Shown here: piece by piece, positions 34,045-44,939 of the stretch
How the letters are laid out: each line of letters begins with the position of its first letter
Position numbering within the stretch: the stretch's first letter is position 1
Assembly (NCBI GenBank): GCA_036924285.1
Contig: JAYKYS010000014.1
Coordinates: 6,200,001-6,264,000 of the forward strand
Source: Asterella californica
Lineage: Eukaryota; Streptophyta; Marchantiopsida; Marchantiales; Aytoniaceae
DNA: 64,000 nucleotides
Direction: 5' to 3'
Position numbers and translations under genes: made by a program
The notes under the pieces: model-generated
Databases searched by the model: none
Seen by the model: only the letters and a program-made list of their open reading frames with translations
Told to the model about the DNA's origin: nothing

Positions 34045-35505
34045 ACGAGACAAAGGAAGAGACCTCGGGAGAAGACGACCGAGCAGTAGCAATGACTCCC
34101 CCTCCCACTCTGATGTCGCAGATGAGGTCTGATACTCATCAGAAGACACTTCTAGTGAAGGAAGACGACTCCAGTGGGTCGGAAGACGCGACACCACCAA
34201 GGAAGATGGGTCCTAGGAGCGTGCCTAGGAAGACCATTTCCTTCCAGATCATTCACTCTGGATCGGAGTCTGACTCACAGGAGGAGCCATTGAGTACCCA
34301 AGCTGCGCAGAAGACTGCTTCTGCAACACCAGGGAGTCTTCCGAAGACTCCAGAAGACGAAGGTTGGATGAATACTCCTATTGTGATGAGAGGAAGCGCA
34401 GTAAAGAGGACCGCTTCTACCATGGGGAGAGATATTCCACCTCGGAAGATGAGAAAAGTAGCTTCTTCTCGTGCGCAGAAACAGAAGACCATAGTGGTGG
34501 AAGAGGCATCCTTACCTCTAGAAGACAAGGTCGACACCTCCGATTGGATCGTGGGGAGGAGTCTGTCTTCCGCGAGAAGAAGACTGGAGGAGTTCAGTGC
34601 CTTCTTCCATTCGGAGATCCAACCAGCTATGGAGTTGATCGAGAAGAGAGCGAAGGCTCAAGAGAAGCCACTACAGCCTGGATTTGGTCTGCGCACCCTG
34701 ATGTGGCAGGAAGAAGGCCAGAAGAAGGTAGAAGCGCTGGAAGCCAACCTCCGTACGACGGAGAAGCTCGCAGCGAATTACAAGACGGAAGCCGCCGCTT
34801 CTGCCAAGGAGTTACCGCAGCTGAATAAGAGCAACTATGAGTTGCAAGCGCGTTTACAGCAGCGTGACCAGGAGGTTCTACGAGTGCGAGGTAAGATCAC
34901 CGCCCTTGCAGAGGAGAAGATGACCTCGGAAGATGAGAAAAGTAGCTTCTTCTCGTGCGCAGAAACAGAAGACCATAGTGGTGGAAGAGGCATCCTTACC
35001 TCTAGAAGACAAGGTCGACACCTCCGATTGGATCGTGGGGAGGAGTCTGTCTTCCGCGAGAAGAAGACTGGAGGAGTTCAGTGCCTTCTTCCATTCGGAG
35101 ATCCAACCAGCTATGGAGTTGATCGAGAAGAGAGCGAAGGCTCAAGAGAAGCCACTACAGCCTGGATTTGGTCTGCGCACCCTGATGTGGCAGGAAGAAG
35201 GCCAGAAGAAGGTAGAAGCGCTGGAAGCCAACCTCCGTACGACGGAGAAGCTCGCAGCGAATTACAAGACGGAAGCCGCCGCTTCTGCCAAGGAGTTACC
35301 GCAGCTGAATAAGAGCAACTATGAGTTGCAAGCGCGTTTACAGCAGCGTGACCAGGAGGTTCTACGAGTGCGAGGTAAGATCACCGCCCTTGCAGAGGAG
35401 AAGATGACATGGAAGACACTGCGGGAAGCCGCAGAAGCGCAGACTGCAGCCGAGAAGACGCAGCGGGAAGCAGCGGAAGCTCGTGCACAGGGGATGTTAG
35501 CTTAG
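34045..35505 (+). pseudogene. E-family coiled-coil ORF, plus copy, 3' part
   Basis: After the solo LTR the frame from 34092 encodes a Ser/Asp-rich linker, the basic NLS-like stretch (RKMRKVASSRAQKQK) and a long coiled coil. A perfect 484-bp tandem duplication (34441-35408) shifts the frame in the second copy. The ORF stops at TAG 35503-35505 where the minus copy has Gln (CAG). Homology to the minus copy ends near 35560, so the acidic tail is missing. It cannot make the full protein. Confidence 0.6.
34441..35408 (+). repeat. 484-bp tandem duplication inside the E coiled-coil region
   Basis: 34441-34924 is repeated at 34925-35408 with no difference that I can see. 484 is not a multiple of three, so the second unit reads in another frame until its end. 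Identity implies a recent event. Confidence 0.9.
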
Positions 35506-35691
35506 TCGGTGGAAGCACTTCGGAAGAAGTTTAACTTCACTGCGGGTAGGAAGCTTCTTACCGATCATTCACTTTGGATCTGTGAACTCTCCACGATCCC
35601 ATCGATCAACTACCCCCCGATCTCTCAACTTTCACGATCGTCATCGATGAATCTGCAAATGTCGGGACTGTCTCTCACTCAGGGTCACCTC

Positions 35692-36298
35692 TGATGGCTT
35701 TGATGGAAGCACACCATGAATCTTGAAGGAAAAAAATGCTAAGTTCACTCATTCATACACCCACAAACTTATCAACTAAAAATCTCCATAAACTCATCAA
35801 CTAAAATCCTTCATTCTAATGACGTCTCTCAAGTTCTCACATGCTAAAAATATCACACTCTTTCTATATTACTCAAGTTGTCATTACGACAGTGAAAACA
35901 AGGATGAGGAGCTCTTCTCTACTCCTCTATTTATACATTCTAGGTTTTTACTTTGGTACCCCCGGTAACTCAGCCGTAACTACTTTTACCGAGTTTTACT
36001 AAGATATTACTTAAGGTAAAAGCATTAATCACATGGGGTTCTTACCTTTTCACATGGGCTTATTCCTTCAAAGTCAAGAACTTCTAGAAGGATTTTGGAA
36101 TATTCTCAAGGAATCTCGAATTTCCACCCCCTCTCTACACTAGGACCCACTAAAAAGAAAACATGTGGAATCTCTTCTTGTTTTTAAAGCCCACAAAGTC
36201 CACAACTTTAATCTAACCACTAATATCAAGTAAAAAAGGAGATAAGGGATACTTTCCACCTCCTTTCTACCTTTTAGACAAGATGACAAGATAGTAGT
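35692..36298 (-). repeat. LTR-like relic F, right half split by chromovirus C
   Basis: Non-coding and AT-rich. Read on the minus strand with 42479-42672 it would form an approximately 800-bp LTR-like unit starting TGTAACGACC and ending CCATCA. Element C lies between the halves with a clean GTAGT duplication. No target duplication was found around F itself, so the call is tentative. Confidence 0.4.
36294..36298. other. Target-site duplication of chromovirus C (left), GTAGT
   Basis: Matches 42474-42478 on the other side of the element. Confidence 0.93.
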
Positions 36299-36454
36299 TG
36301 TAATAAGTAGAGTCCTACTTATCAACTAGAGGAGAAATTGGTTTGGTAGAAGTCTTTGGTATAAGAATTAGTTACGGCTAAGTTGGCCGAAGAATACATG
36401 CAGCAAATAGTACTTCTACCAATAGGCGAGTGCGCCAAAAGTCCACCGGGAAAC

Positions 36455-36596
36455 TTCCAGAAGGAAGTTTCCAGAAGGAAGCTTCTAGAACTTTCCAGCC
36501 GGGAAGCTTCCAGAAGGAAGTTTCTAGAAAGAAGTTTCTAGAACGTTCTAGCCGGGAAGCTTCCAGAAGGAAGTTTCTAGAAAGAAGCTTCTAGAA
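36455..36596 (+). promoter_or_regulatory. Heat-shock-element cluster in the U3 of chromovirus C
   Basis: The segment is packed with TTCnnGAA dyads. Four perfect three-unit elements GAAnnTTCnnGAA lie at 36478-36490, 36503-36515, 36556-36568 and 36584-36596. They sit about 140-280 bp upstream of the TATA box at 36736. This is the consensus bound by trimeric heat-shock transcription factors. The 3' LTR keeps the array with a fifth perfect trimer at 42199-42211. Confidence 0.85.
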
Positions 36597-36735
36597 CTTT
36601 CCAGCGAGCCTTCCACGTGGCTCATTCTGAACCTCTAGATGTTGCTCTAGATCTAAGGCTGCATGTAAGCCACATCAGCGATCCGCGTGAGAGATGAGCA
36701 TTGGTCGGAAGCTTATCATGTACTATTCCTCTCAC

Positions 36736-36743
36736 TATATAAA
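36736..36743 (+). promoter_or_regulatory. TATA box of chromovirus C 5' LTR
   Basis: TATATAAA, about 65 bases from the LTR end. The same box is at 42404-42411 in the 3' LTR. Confidence 0.75.
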
Positions 36744-36806
36744 GGCTGCGAATGCACCACCACGTGCATTCGAGTTTCGAGTTCACTCTAGAGCCTCATC
36801 TTACAA

Positions 36807-36818
36807 TGGTATCAGAGC
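36807..36818 (+). other. Primer-binding site of chromovirus C, initiator tRNA-Met
   Basis: TGGTATCAGAGC, one base after the LTR. This is the classic plant initiator-Met primer site. Confidence 0.93.
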
Positions 36819-37404
36819 AGGAAACTCTAAGAGAGCGGATTACCCCTCTTAGAGGGACCTTTGATCGAGGTACCTAGCAATTGGAACTCTGAGTGCGCTG
36901 AAAGGATCAAGAGAGCTATGTGATGGATGGGGGTAGATTTCCAGCTCCAGAATTACCATTCTTGAATCCTTTCCATATCAAGCTTATGTATATGCGTCGA
37001 GAGCATTTTCGAGTGTATCTTGTTTATCATTTCGGTGAGGATTTCATAGGTCAAGTGATGAATTCGCCAGTCCCGGTGATTCTTCCAGTAGTGACATATG
37101 CAACTAGTTGGGACTTGACCGTCTACATCTTGATTTAGTGAGCATGGATCTAAACCTACCCGCTCCTGTTCCCTTCAACACGTGGGTGGAGATCCGCTAT
37201 GTCTGCAGACCGAAATCGTTACATAGAGAGTTTGTGATTAGAAATTTTGGTGAGGATTTCTACCGCGAGATAATTGATTCTCCTGTCCCTTTTGTAGTAC
37301 CTGTAGTATACGAACGTTTCCGAGTGGCCGTCATAACTCTGTACTAGGAGAAGCTTGAAACTTACGTGTCGTGAGAGGGAGAGCGAGCGAGAGAGAGAGC
37401 GATC

Positions 37405-38535
37405 ATGGAGCAACAACCTCCAAACCCAGAGTTGGTGATGCAGGAACTGATGCAAGGCATGCTGACCGAATTTCGGGAGATGAAGATGACGGTTGAAGCA
37501 TTACAGAACAAAATGCTGAACCTCGAGGGTCAGAGTATGACAGACGTTGCAAGAGGAGGATCATCTCAAGGAGTACCGGTGGTGGGAGAGCAAGCTGCAC
37601 CAAGAGAACCCGTGGCACAAATCGTTAGAGCTCCAGTCGATGATGAAGGTGCCCTATTACTACGAATGAAGAAGACATGTAACATTGAACCGTACAAAGG
37701 CCAACGACTTATGAGAGTAGTCGAGAATTGGATTTCTCGGATGAATCGATATTTGCGACTTTTCAGTACGCAAATCACGGACCACGTAGCGGGAATGTTT
37801 GCGTGTGGCTACTTGACTGATAAAGCTCTCACGTGGTATGATGCATGGGAGAGATCGGTGTTGGCGGAAGGGAGGACAGTCACATGGACTGCAATGCAAG
37901 AAGGGTTGTTGAAGAATTTTCAATCTGTGGATTCGGTGCAAATGGCTCGAACGAGGATGTGGGGATTGAAACAAAAGGGAAGCCTTCAAGAGTATGTAGA
38001 AGCTTTCGTCGACTTGCAAGTTGCAATCACTGATATGAGTCCGGCGGAGGCTCTTGATAATTTCAAGAGGGGGTTGAAGGAAAGAATTCGACAAGAAGTA
38101 ATGGTGCAAAACCCACTCACGATTTTTGAAGCCATCGCTTGCGCTCAGAGAATTGCTGGAGCATTAGGAGGAGAAGTGATGATTCCACCAAATCATCAGA
38201 ATAGATCCGAAATCCCGTATGCAAACGGTCCGACACCCATGGAGCTAGGCAACATCCGCTATCAGCCACGACAATTTCAAGATGGAGATCGTCGAGGGCG
38301 GCCCCAAGAAAGACGTCAAGGAGCTCCTAGAGGAGAAGGTGTGAGGAATGCTACGCCTCAACTCGAGCAACGTCGATGTTACAGCTGTGGGCGATTCGGC
38401 CACATAGCTGCAAATTGCCGAAGTCGTTTTCTTAGAGATCCAAGACCTTCATATCGTCGACCTCTGAATCATCTGAATGAGACGGAAGGAAATGAAGAAA
38501 TCGAGACAAGACTGAGAAACGAAGAACACCAGTAA
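37405..38535 (+). CDS. Chromovirus C gag
   Basis: Intact 376-residue frame from the first ATG downstream of the leader. It has a short N-terminal helix and Gln-rich region, a retrotransposon-gag capsid domain (about residues 90-240) and one CCHC knuckle ([14 protein letters not shown]) near residue 330, with a basic Arg-rich stretch before it. It would form virus-like particles in the cytoplasm. Pol is open in the -1 frame from about 38496, overlapping gag by about 40 bases, so pol is probably reached by a frameshift rather than a single continuous ORF. Confidence 0.92.
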   Translation: MEQQPPNPELVMQELMQGMLTEFREMKMTVEALQNKMLNLEGQSMTDVARGGSSQGVPVVGEQAAPREPVAQIVRAPVDDEGALLLRMKKTCNIEPYKGQRLMRVVENWISRMNRYLRLFSTQITDHVAGMFACGYLTDKALTWYDAWERSVLAEGRTVTWTAMQEGLLKNFQSVDSVQMARTRMWGLKQKGSLQEYVEAFVDLQVAITDMSPAEALDNFKRGLKERIRQEVMVQNPLTIFEAIACAQRIAGALGGEVMIPPNHQNRSEIPYANGPTPMELGNIRYQPRQFQDGDRRGRPQERRQGAPRGEGVRNATPQLEQRRCYSCGRFGHIAANCRSRFLRDPRPSYRRPLNHLNETEGNEEIETRLRNEEHQ

Positions 38536-38597
38536 ATGCACCTCGTGGCCTTACTGGTGCAAGGAGGGAGAAGAAAGGCGAGGGAAGGAGAAGGAGA

Positions 38598-41500
38598 TTG
38601 ACAAAAAACAATGCGCAATTGATCGTCACGGATGGAGTCTTGGAAGGGACCCAGGTGAGAGTACTAATCGATCCGGGTGCAACAGAGAACTTTTTGTCTC
38701 GGTCGATTGCTATGAAGTTGGGAATGGAGTTAGAAAGTGATGAGAGTGAAGAGGTGGAACTGCCCAATGGACAGACTGAGAGGATTGAATCTCTACCACG
38801 AAAGGTAGAACTTACTTTAGGCGGATATCGTGAAGATATTGAGTGGCGAGTGATCACATTAGCCCGTTATGATGTCATATTGGGTATGCCGTGGATGGAG
38901 CAGTATAATCCCGAAGTGGATTGGCGAAGAAAAGTGGTGAAAACCAAACAGTGGAAAATCTTCGGAGATAGAGTGAGATCTCGAAGACAGAACTTGCCTT
39001 TGTATGTAATAGGTACAAGTGCTATACGTAACAGCGATGTCTGTTTTTTGGGTTTAATAAGAAAAGTCCCGAGTGCACGACTCGACGGGCAGATTCCAGA
39101 AAGCTTGATAGAGGTGATAGCAGAATATGGGGATGTCTTTCCCGATGATCTTCCTTCAGGGTTACCACCAAAACGAAGGATTGATCACAAAATCGAAGTG
39201 ATTCCAAGGAGCACCCCTCCTTGTAAGGCCCCATACAGACTAGCGCCACATGAATTGGAGGAGTGCAAGGCACAAATCGAGGAGATGTTACAAAAAGAGT
39301 TCATCCAGCCCAGCGTATCACCATATGGAGCTCCAGTCCTTTTTGTTAAAAAAAAAGATAACAGCCTACGGATGTGCATCAATTACCGGGCACTCAATCA
39401 ACAAACGGTGAAGAATAAGTATCCACTACCTCGGATGGATGACTTGTTCGACCAACTCGAAGGAGCAAAGTACTTCACGAAGCTAGACTTACGGAGCGGG
39501 TACAACCAGATTCGAATCGCTGATGAAGATGTGGAAAAGACTGCCTTTCGAACAAGGTATGGTCACTTTGAATACTTAGTAATGCCGTTTGGTCTCACAA
39601 ATGCACCGGCCACCTTCATGGGCCTGATGAATGCCATATTCCGCCTGTACTTAGACAGATCAGTCGTTGTATTTCTTGACGACATCCTAGTCTATAGCAA
39701 AACTATGGAGGACCATGTGCACCATTTGAGAGAGGTTCTCCAAGTACTCCGCCAAAATAAACTGTACGCCAAAATTTCAAAATGTGAATTTGGCAAGACG
39801 GAGGTGGACTACTTAGGACACAGAGTGAGTGCAGAAGGCATACAAGTAATGACCGATAAAGTAGCTGTCATCCAACAATGGAAGGCTCCAGAAGATCAGA
39901 CCCAACTTAAGAGCTTCCTGGGATTGACAGGATTTTATCGTAGATTTGTTAAGCATTTTGCCAATCTTGCACAACCACTAACTACCCTATTAGGCAAAGG
40001 CAAGAAATGGATGTGGAGAACAGCGCAAGAAGTAGGTTTTCAAGCATTGAAAACCGCGCTACTACATGCTCCGATCCTCAAGTGATACGATCCGAAAAAA
40101 CCTATCAAGTTAGCAACGGACGCATCAGGCACGGCAGTAGGGGCGGTGTTGCAGCAAGAATGGAAGAATGGTTGGCATCCAATTGCATACTTCTCTCGAA
40201 AGTTGTTACCAGCAGAACAAAACTATCACACCACCGAGAGAGAAGAATTGGCGATAGTTCTCGCTACTAAGCATTGGAAGCACTATCTAGGGGAGAAGGC
40301 TTTTGTGGTCGAGACAGACCACAAACCTTTAGTCTATTTGGAGACGCAGAAGGATCTCTCAAAGAGACAAATCCGTTGGGCAGAATGGAGGCAACGATTC
40401 AACATGACCATCACGTACGTTGAGGGCAAGAAGCAAATTGCTGATGCATTAACCCGCATGCCTATGGTGCATAACATAGTCTCTGAAGTCAAGGTGAATT
40501 CTGACTTCTGGACAAAATTGATCGAGGGCACAAAATCGGATGCACAGCCTGTCGCAGCAAAATCTTCAAGAACCATCACCCGCAACCAGGGTTTGGTATT
40601 CCATGAAGGGAAGTTATGGATCCCAGATGATCCAGAACTACGTACCACCATACTAACTGAATGTCACGATTCAGCCATTGCAGGACACATGGGGGCAGAA
40701 AAGACATTGGAAGCATTCCAACGAGTGTTCTATTGGCCCAAGATGGCAGAGGATGTTGCAGTATACACTCGGAGCTATGCAATGTGTCAACAAAATAAGG
40801 CTACAAATCAAGCACCCTCCGGTCTCCTTCAACCCCTCCCGATCCCTTCCAAACGTTGGGAACATGTTAGTATGGACTTAGTGTGTGAACTTCTCATGAC
40901 GAGCTCAGGTTTTGACTCCATAGTCGTCTTCGTCGATAAGCTCAGCAAGATGATCTATCTTCGACCGACCACGAAAGACGTCTCAGCACCGCAACTTGCT
41001 CAGATATATTTGAACACCATTTTTGCTCAACACGGTCTATCGCGGGTGCTTATAACAGATAGAGGTCCTCAGTTTACGAGCATGTTTTGGAGAACTTTAT
41101 TTGGTCTGTTCAAGACCAAACTTGCCATGTCTACTGCTTATCATCCACAGACCGATGGACAAACTGAAAGAGCCAATCGCACCATTGAAGACATGTTACG
41201 AGCCTTTACTCTGGAGGAGCAAGCGAAGTGGGACACCTTACTCCCTTTGGTAGAATTTGCCTACAACAACTCCCTCAATGCATCCACCCGTGAAACGCCT
41301 TTTTATCTCATGTACGGCGAACACCCTCTCACACCAGCAAGTTTGACACGACTCAGCACGACGTCAGTCAACACCAAAGTGGATGCTGTCAATGAATTCG
41401 TTGCACGAATTCAACAAGGAGTGGAAAAAGCTAAGGTGAAACTACAAGTTGCTCAAAATCAGCAAAAGCAATATGCCGATGGACACCGTCGGCATGAAGA

Positions 41501-41954
41501 GTTCACGATTGGTGATCAAGTTTGGTTATCCACAACCAACCTTACTCTGATCGGCAGTCGTAAATTCAACCCTCGCTTCATCGGGCCTTTCTCTGTTGTC
41601 CGTAGAATTGGAGCAGTGGCATATCAACTTGAACTTCCACCTCATATGAAGATTCATCCAGTTTTTCATGTGTCTTTATTACGGCGATATACACCACGAC
41701 CTCCTCAATTTGGCAATTCGCAAGAGTCGCGACCTCTCCCTCAAATTATCGATGGCGAGGAGGAGTTTGAAGTGGAACGCATCTTAAAGAAACGTGTTCG
41801 TGGGACTCGTCATCAACGGGTAGATTATTTGGTCAAATGGAAAGGCTATCCATTACATGAAGCAACATGAGAACCTGCAACCAATCTTGCACACGCCCCA
41901 CTCATAGTGCAAGCTTTCGAACAGCAGTTGAGCAACGAGGACGTTGCTTCTTAA
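38598..41954 (+). pseudogene. Chromovirus C pol with two in-frame stops
   Basis: One frame apart from TGA at 40083-40085 and TGA at 41868-41870. Order: protease (unusual D-P-G-A active site, near 38670); RT with F-L-D-D box near 39675; RNase H around the first stop; integrase HHCC finger and D-D-E core (about 40650-41200); then a C-terminal chromodomain with motif YLVKWKGYP. The second stop replaces the Trp that normally follows in the chromodomain (TGG to TGA). The finger has Tyr where the first Cys of the CxxC pair is expected. It is inactive as sequenced but close to intact. Confidence 0.92.
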
Positions 41955-41964
41955 AAGGGGGAGG
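41953..41964 (+). other. Polypurine tract of chromovirus C
   Basis: AAAAGGGGGAGG, two bases before the 3' LTR and overlapping the end of the pol frame. Confidence 0.9.
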
Positions 41965-41966
41965 TC

Positions 41967-42473
41967 TGTAATAAGTAGAGTCCTACTTATCAACTAGAGG
42001 AGAAATTGGTTTGGTAGAAGTCTTTGGTATAAGAATTAGTTACGACTAAGTTGGACAAAGAATACATGCAACAAATAGTACTTCTACCAATAGGCGAGTG
42101 CGCCAAAAGTCCGCCGGGAAACTTCCAGAAGGAAGTTTCCAGAAGGAAGCTTCTAGAACTTTCCAGCCGGGAAGCTTCCAGAAGGAAGTTTCTAGAAAGA
42201 AGCTTCTAGAACGTTCTAGCCGGGAAGCTTCCAGAAGGAAGTTTCTAGAAAGAAGCTTCTAGAACTTTCCAGCGAGCCTTCCACGTGGCTCATTCTGAAC
42301 CTCTAGATGTTGCTCTAGATCTAAGGCTGCATGTAAGCCACATCAGCGATCCGCGTGAGAGATGAGCATTGGTCGGAAGCTTATCATGTACTATTCCTCT
42401 CACTATATAAAAGCTGCGAATGCACCACCACGGGCATTCGAGTTTCGAGTTCACTCTAGAGCCTCATCTTACA
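41967..42473 (+). repeat. 3' LTR of chromovirus C
   Basis: 507 bp, aligned without indels to the 5' LTR. It retains the heat-shock-element array (about 42123-42264) with five perfect trimers, and the TATA box at 42404-42411. GTAGT follows at 42474-42478. Confidence 0.95.
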
Positions 42474-42478
42474 GTAGT

Positions 42479-42672
42479 GCTCACTCTTTAGGAAATATGT
42501 AAATTTTGTCAAAAGTACAGCTAAGTTTAACCATAACTAACTTTTAGCTAGTCATGACTAACTTGATACCTCCTTTAAGTACTTGGGCAGCAAATAAACA
42601 TTCTCAACACTTAGTTATAACTAGATATCTTACTAATAGACAAACTTCCTATGTGTAACATAGGTCGTTACA
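42479..42672 (-). repeat. LTR-like relic F, left half
   Basis: The end reads TGTAACGACC on the minus strand, a common plant LTR start. It continues F (35692-36298) on the other side of chromovirus C. Non-coding. Confidence 0.4.
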
Positions 42673-42868
42673 GATCGGAGTCTGACTCACAGGAGGAGCC
42701 ATTGAGTACCCAAGCTGCGCAGAAGACCATGGAGTCTTCTGAAGACTCCAGAAGACGAAGGTTGGATGAATACTCTTGTGTGATGAGAGGAAGCGCAGTA
42801 AAGAGGACCTCTTCTGCCATGGGGAGAGATCTTCCATCTTGGAAGATGAGAAGAGTAGCTTCTTTCTT
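42673..42868 (+). pseudogene. E-family fragment
   Basis: About 200 bp closely matching 34258-34470 of the plus E copy (Ser-rich linker and NLS-like region), with a short internal deletion. It abuts relic F on the left and a copia relic on the right. Third E-derived sequence in the window. Confidence 0.75.
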
Positions 42869-42874
42869 TGGTTG

Positions 42875-43956
42875 ATCATGTGCTTAGAAACACCAGAATC
42901 AATGTATCAATTCTTATCTTCTGTTATTGTAGATATCAAGCTAATAATAAACATATTACCAACATCCTTCTCCTCTTGTGCATCTTCTTGAACAACAACA
43001 TTACTTGATGTTGAATTTTGACCTCCATTTGCCTTCCTAGCATACCAATCGTCAATCTTGTGACCTTTTTTTCCACAAAAAAAACAAGTTCCCAACTTCT
43101 TTCTGCACTTCAATCCTATGGCCTTTCTTCTTATAGACTGAGCAGAAAATTGTGCCTTGATTTCCTGAATAGGAAGACCCATGTTTCTGAGATTGCTGCT
43201 CCTCTCTTCTGTAAGTCTTCATCATAAAAGCAGATCCTTGATTTTTCTGAGGGAAAAACTTTCTGATCAGCTGCTCTTCTTCATGTAGTAAACTGCACAA
43301 CTCCTCATAAGTTGGCATACTCTCTCTTCTGTTGATATCAGAAACAAAATGAAAATATGGAGTACTAAGACTATTCAAAGTTATAGAAACCAGATCTTCA
43401 TCACCATATGTCCCTCCTTCTCTGGTTAGCTGCACATAAATATCATCTATCTTCTCAAGGTGCTCATGAATATCTGCACTCTCATCCATCTTGATAGAGT
43501 GTAAATCATTCTTCAACTTTGCTACTCTATTTTTGCTCACATTATCATATCTGATAGCTAGCTTCTCCCAAGCTTCTTTTCCTGTATCACAAGCCTCAAT
43601 AGTACGTCTGATACTCTCTTTCACAGCAAGCAGAATATTGGATAATGCTCTGGTTGCTTCTTAATGAATCTCAGAGTTTCAAGAGAACTCTCATCATAAA
43701 ATGGAGCAAGCTTCTCTTCTCCAGAAACCACACCCCATAAATCCTTCTCACTCAGAATGGCTTTCATGATCAGTTTCCAGGAACTGTAATTGTTATGATT
43801 TGAAAGTCTAGTACTCTCATTCAAACCAAACTCACTGAAAGTAGCAGCCATGGATGCTATCTTGCTGAAAAGATGAGTCCAAAAATTCCCAGAAACTAAA
43901 TACCAGATTATCAGAATTTTAAACCCTTAGCTTGAGCAACCTGAGCTCTGATACCA
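42875..43956 (-). pseudogene. Ty1/copia relic, gag and start of protease
   Basis: Minus-strand gag beginning at 43851 and closely related to element D gag (51339). It has an early frameshift near 43624 and a damaged zinc-knuckle region. It ends just after the protease D-S-G motif near 42880, where E-family sequence takes over. A primer site (GCTCTGATACCA on the plus strand, 43945-43956) precedes it. 5'-half remnant of a D-family copy. Confidence 0.88.
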
Positions 43957-44355
43957 TGTTACAAAATTGAAAACTGTACTCCAAGTCTCTCAGAATATAG
44001 AACTTTATCTCTCACAAGAGAATACTACCAGCCTATTAGAACTGATAATAGATCAGCCTGTTAAAACTAACCAGAAGGAGAACTTAACAGGAATATTCTG
44101 AGATGAAATGTGCATAGCTTTACTTAGACTTCAGAACTGGTACAGCAGAAAGGACCTCCTACTCATACTACTCTATCAAGAATGTGGGTTAATATACTAT
44201 TGGTACATAACTGCTGTCACCTCAAAGTGACTTACCTAATTGCTGCCACATTGCTTCTCCTTCAAAAGTCATGTCACAAGTCACCTCTTCTTTTTTTCTT
44301 TTGTCCTTTTTACCTTCCGTAGAGTTTTGATGTGACTGTCTAATGATATTTAACA
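43957..44355 (-). repeat. LTR of the minus-strand copia relic
   Basis: 399 bp, TGTTAAATATCATTAG (minus) to GTAACA, aligning to the D LTRs. It is the 5' LTR of the relic at 42875-43956. Confidence 0.88.
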
Positions 44356-44479
44356 GCCCCATCATCATAGATCCTACGTACTCGGTGTTACCACTAAAGA
44401 GATGGGACTCGGTAACTCTGTAGTACTCATCGTTGTACATGTCATGGACGATGATACTAATAAGTATTGTTGTGTTTTT

Positions 44480-44939
44480 TGTTCTTGGCTAACAATAGAG
44501 TTATCAGAGAAAGAACAAAAAGTTTGGAGATAAAGTTACATCATATAACAGAGAAAATTGAAGCTAAGATAGTCAAGCTGGAATATTGTTCATCAGAAGA
44601 CCAGTTAGCTGATATTTTTATCAAAGCCTTACCAAAGCTAAGATTTATACATATTAGAGATTTACTAGGTATGAAAGAAGTGAAAGCAGTTATGTACCAA
44701 TAGTATATTAACCCACATTCTTGGTAGAGTAGTATGAGTACGAGGTCCTTTCTGTCTGTACCAGTTCTGAAGTCTAAGTATAGCTGTGCACATTTCATCT
44801 CTGAATATTTCTTTTAATTTCTCCTTCTGGTTAGTTTTAACAGGCTGATCTGATCCTAATAGGCTGGTAGTATTCTGATGTGGGAGATAAAGTTCTATAT
44901 TCTGAGAGACTTGGGAGTACAGTTCTCAGTTTTGTAACA
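44480..44939 (+). pseudogene. Ty1/copia relic, RNase H end and partial 3' LTR
   Basis: Plus strand, matching D from 55203 to the end of pol and then the last two thirds of the LTR to GTAACA at 44939. A deletion fused the pol end to the LTR interior near 44690. It lies head-to-head with the minus relic, giving inverted LTR segments about 0.3-0.7 kb apart. Confidence 0.85.

Larger units (their letters stand above)
36299..36805 (+). repeat. 5' LTR of chromovirus C
   Basis: 507 bp, TGTAATAAG to CTTACA. It contains the heat-shock-element array (36455-36596), a CACGTG box at 36614-36619 and a TATATAAA box at 36736-36743. Confidence 0.95.
36299..42473 (+). mobile_element. Complete Ty3/gypsy chromovirus C
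   Basis: 6175 bp with 507-bp LTRs, initiator-Met primer site, gag, pol with chromodomain, polypurine tract and 5-bp GTAGT duplications. The LTRs differ at roughly nine positions, so it is older than B. Gag is open. Pol has two stops and a mutated zinc-finger Cys. It inserted into relic F. Confidence 0.96.
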
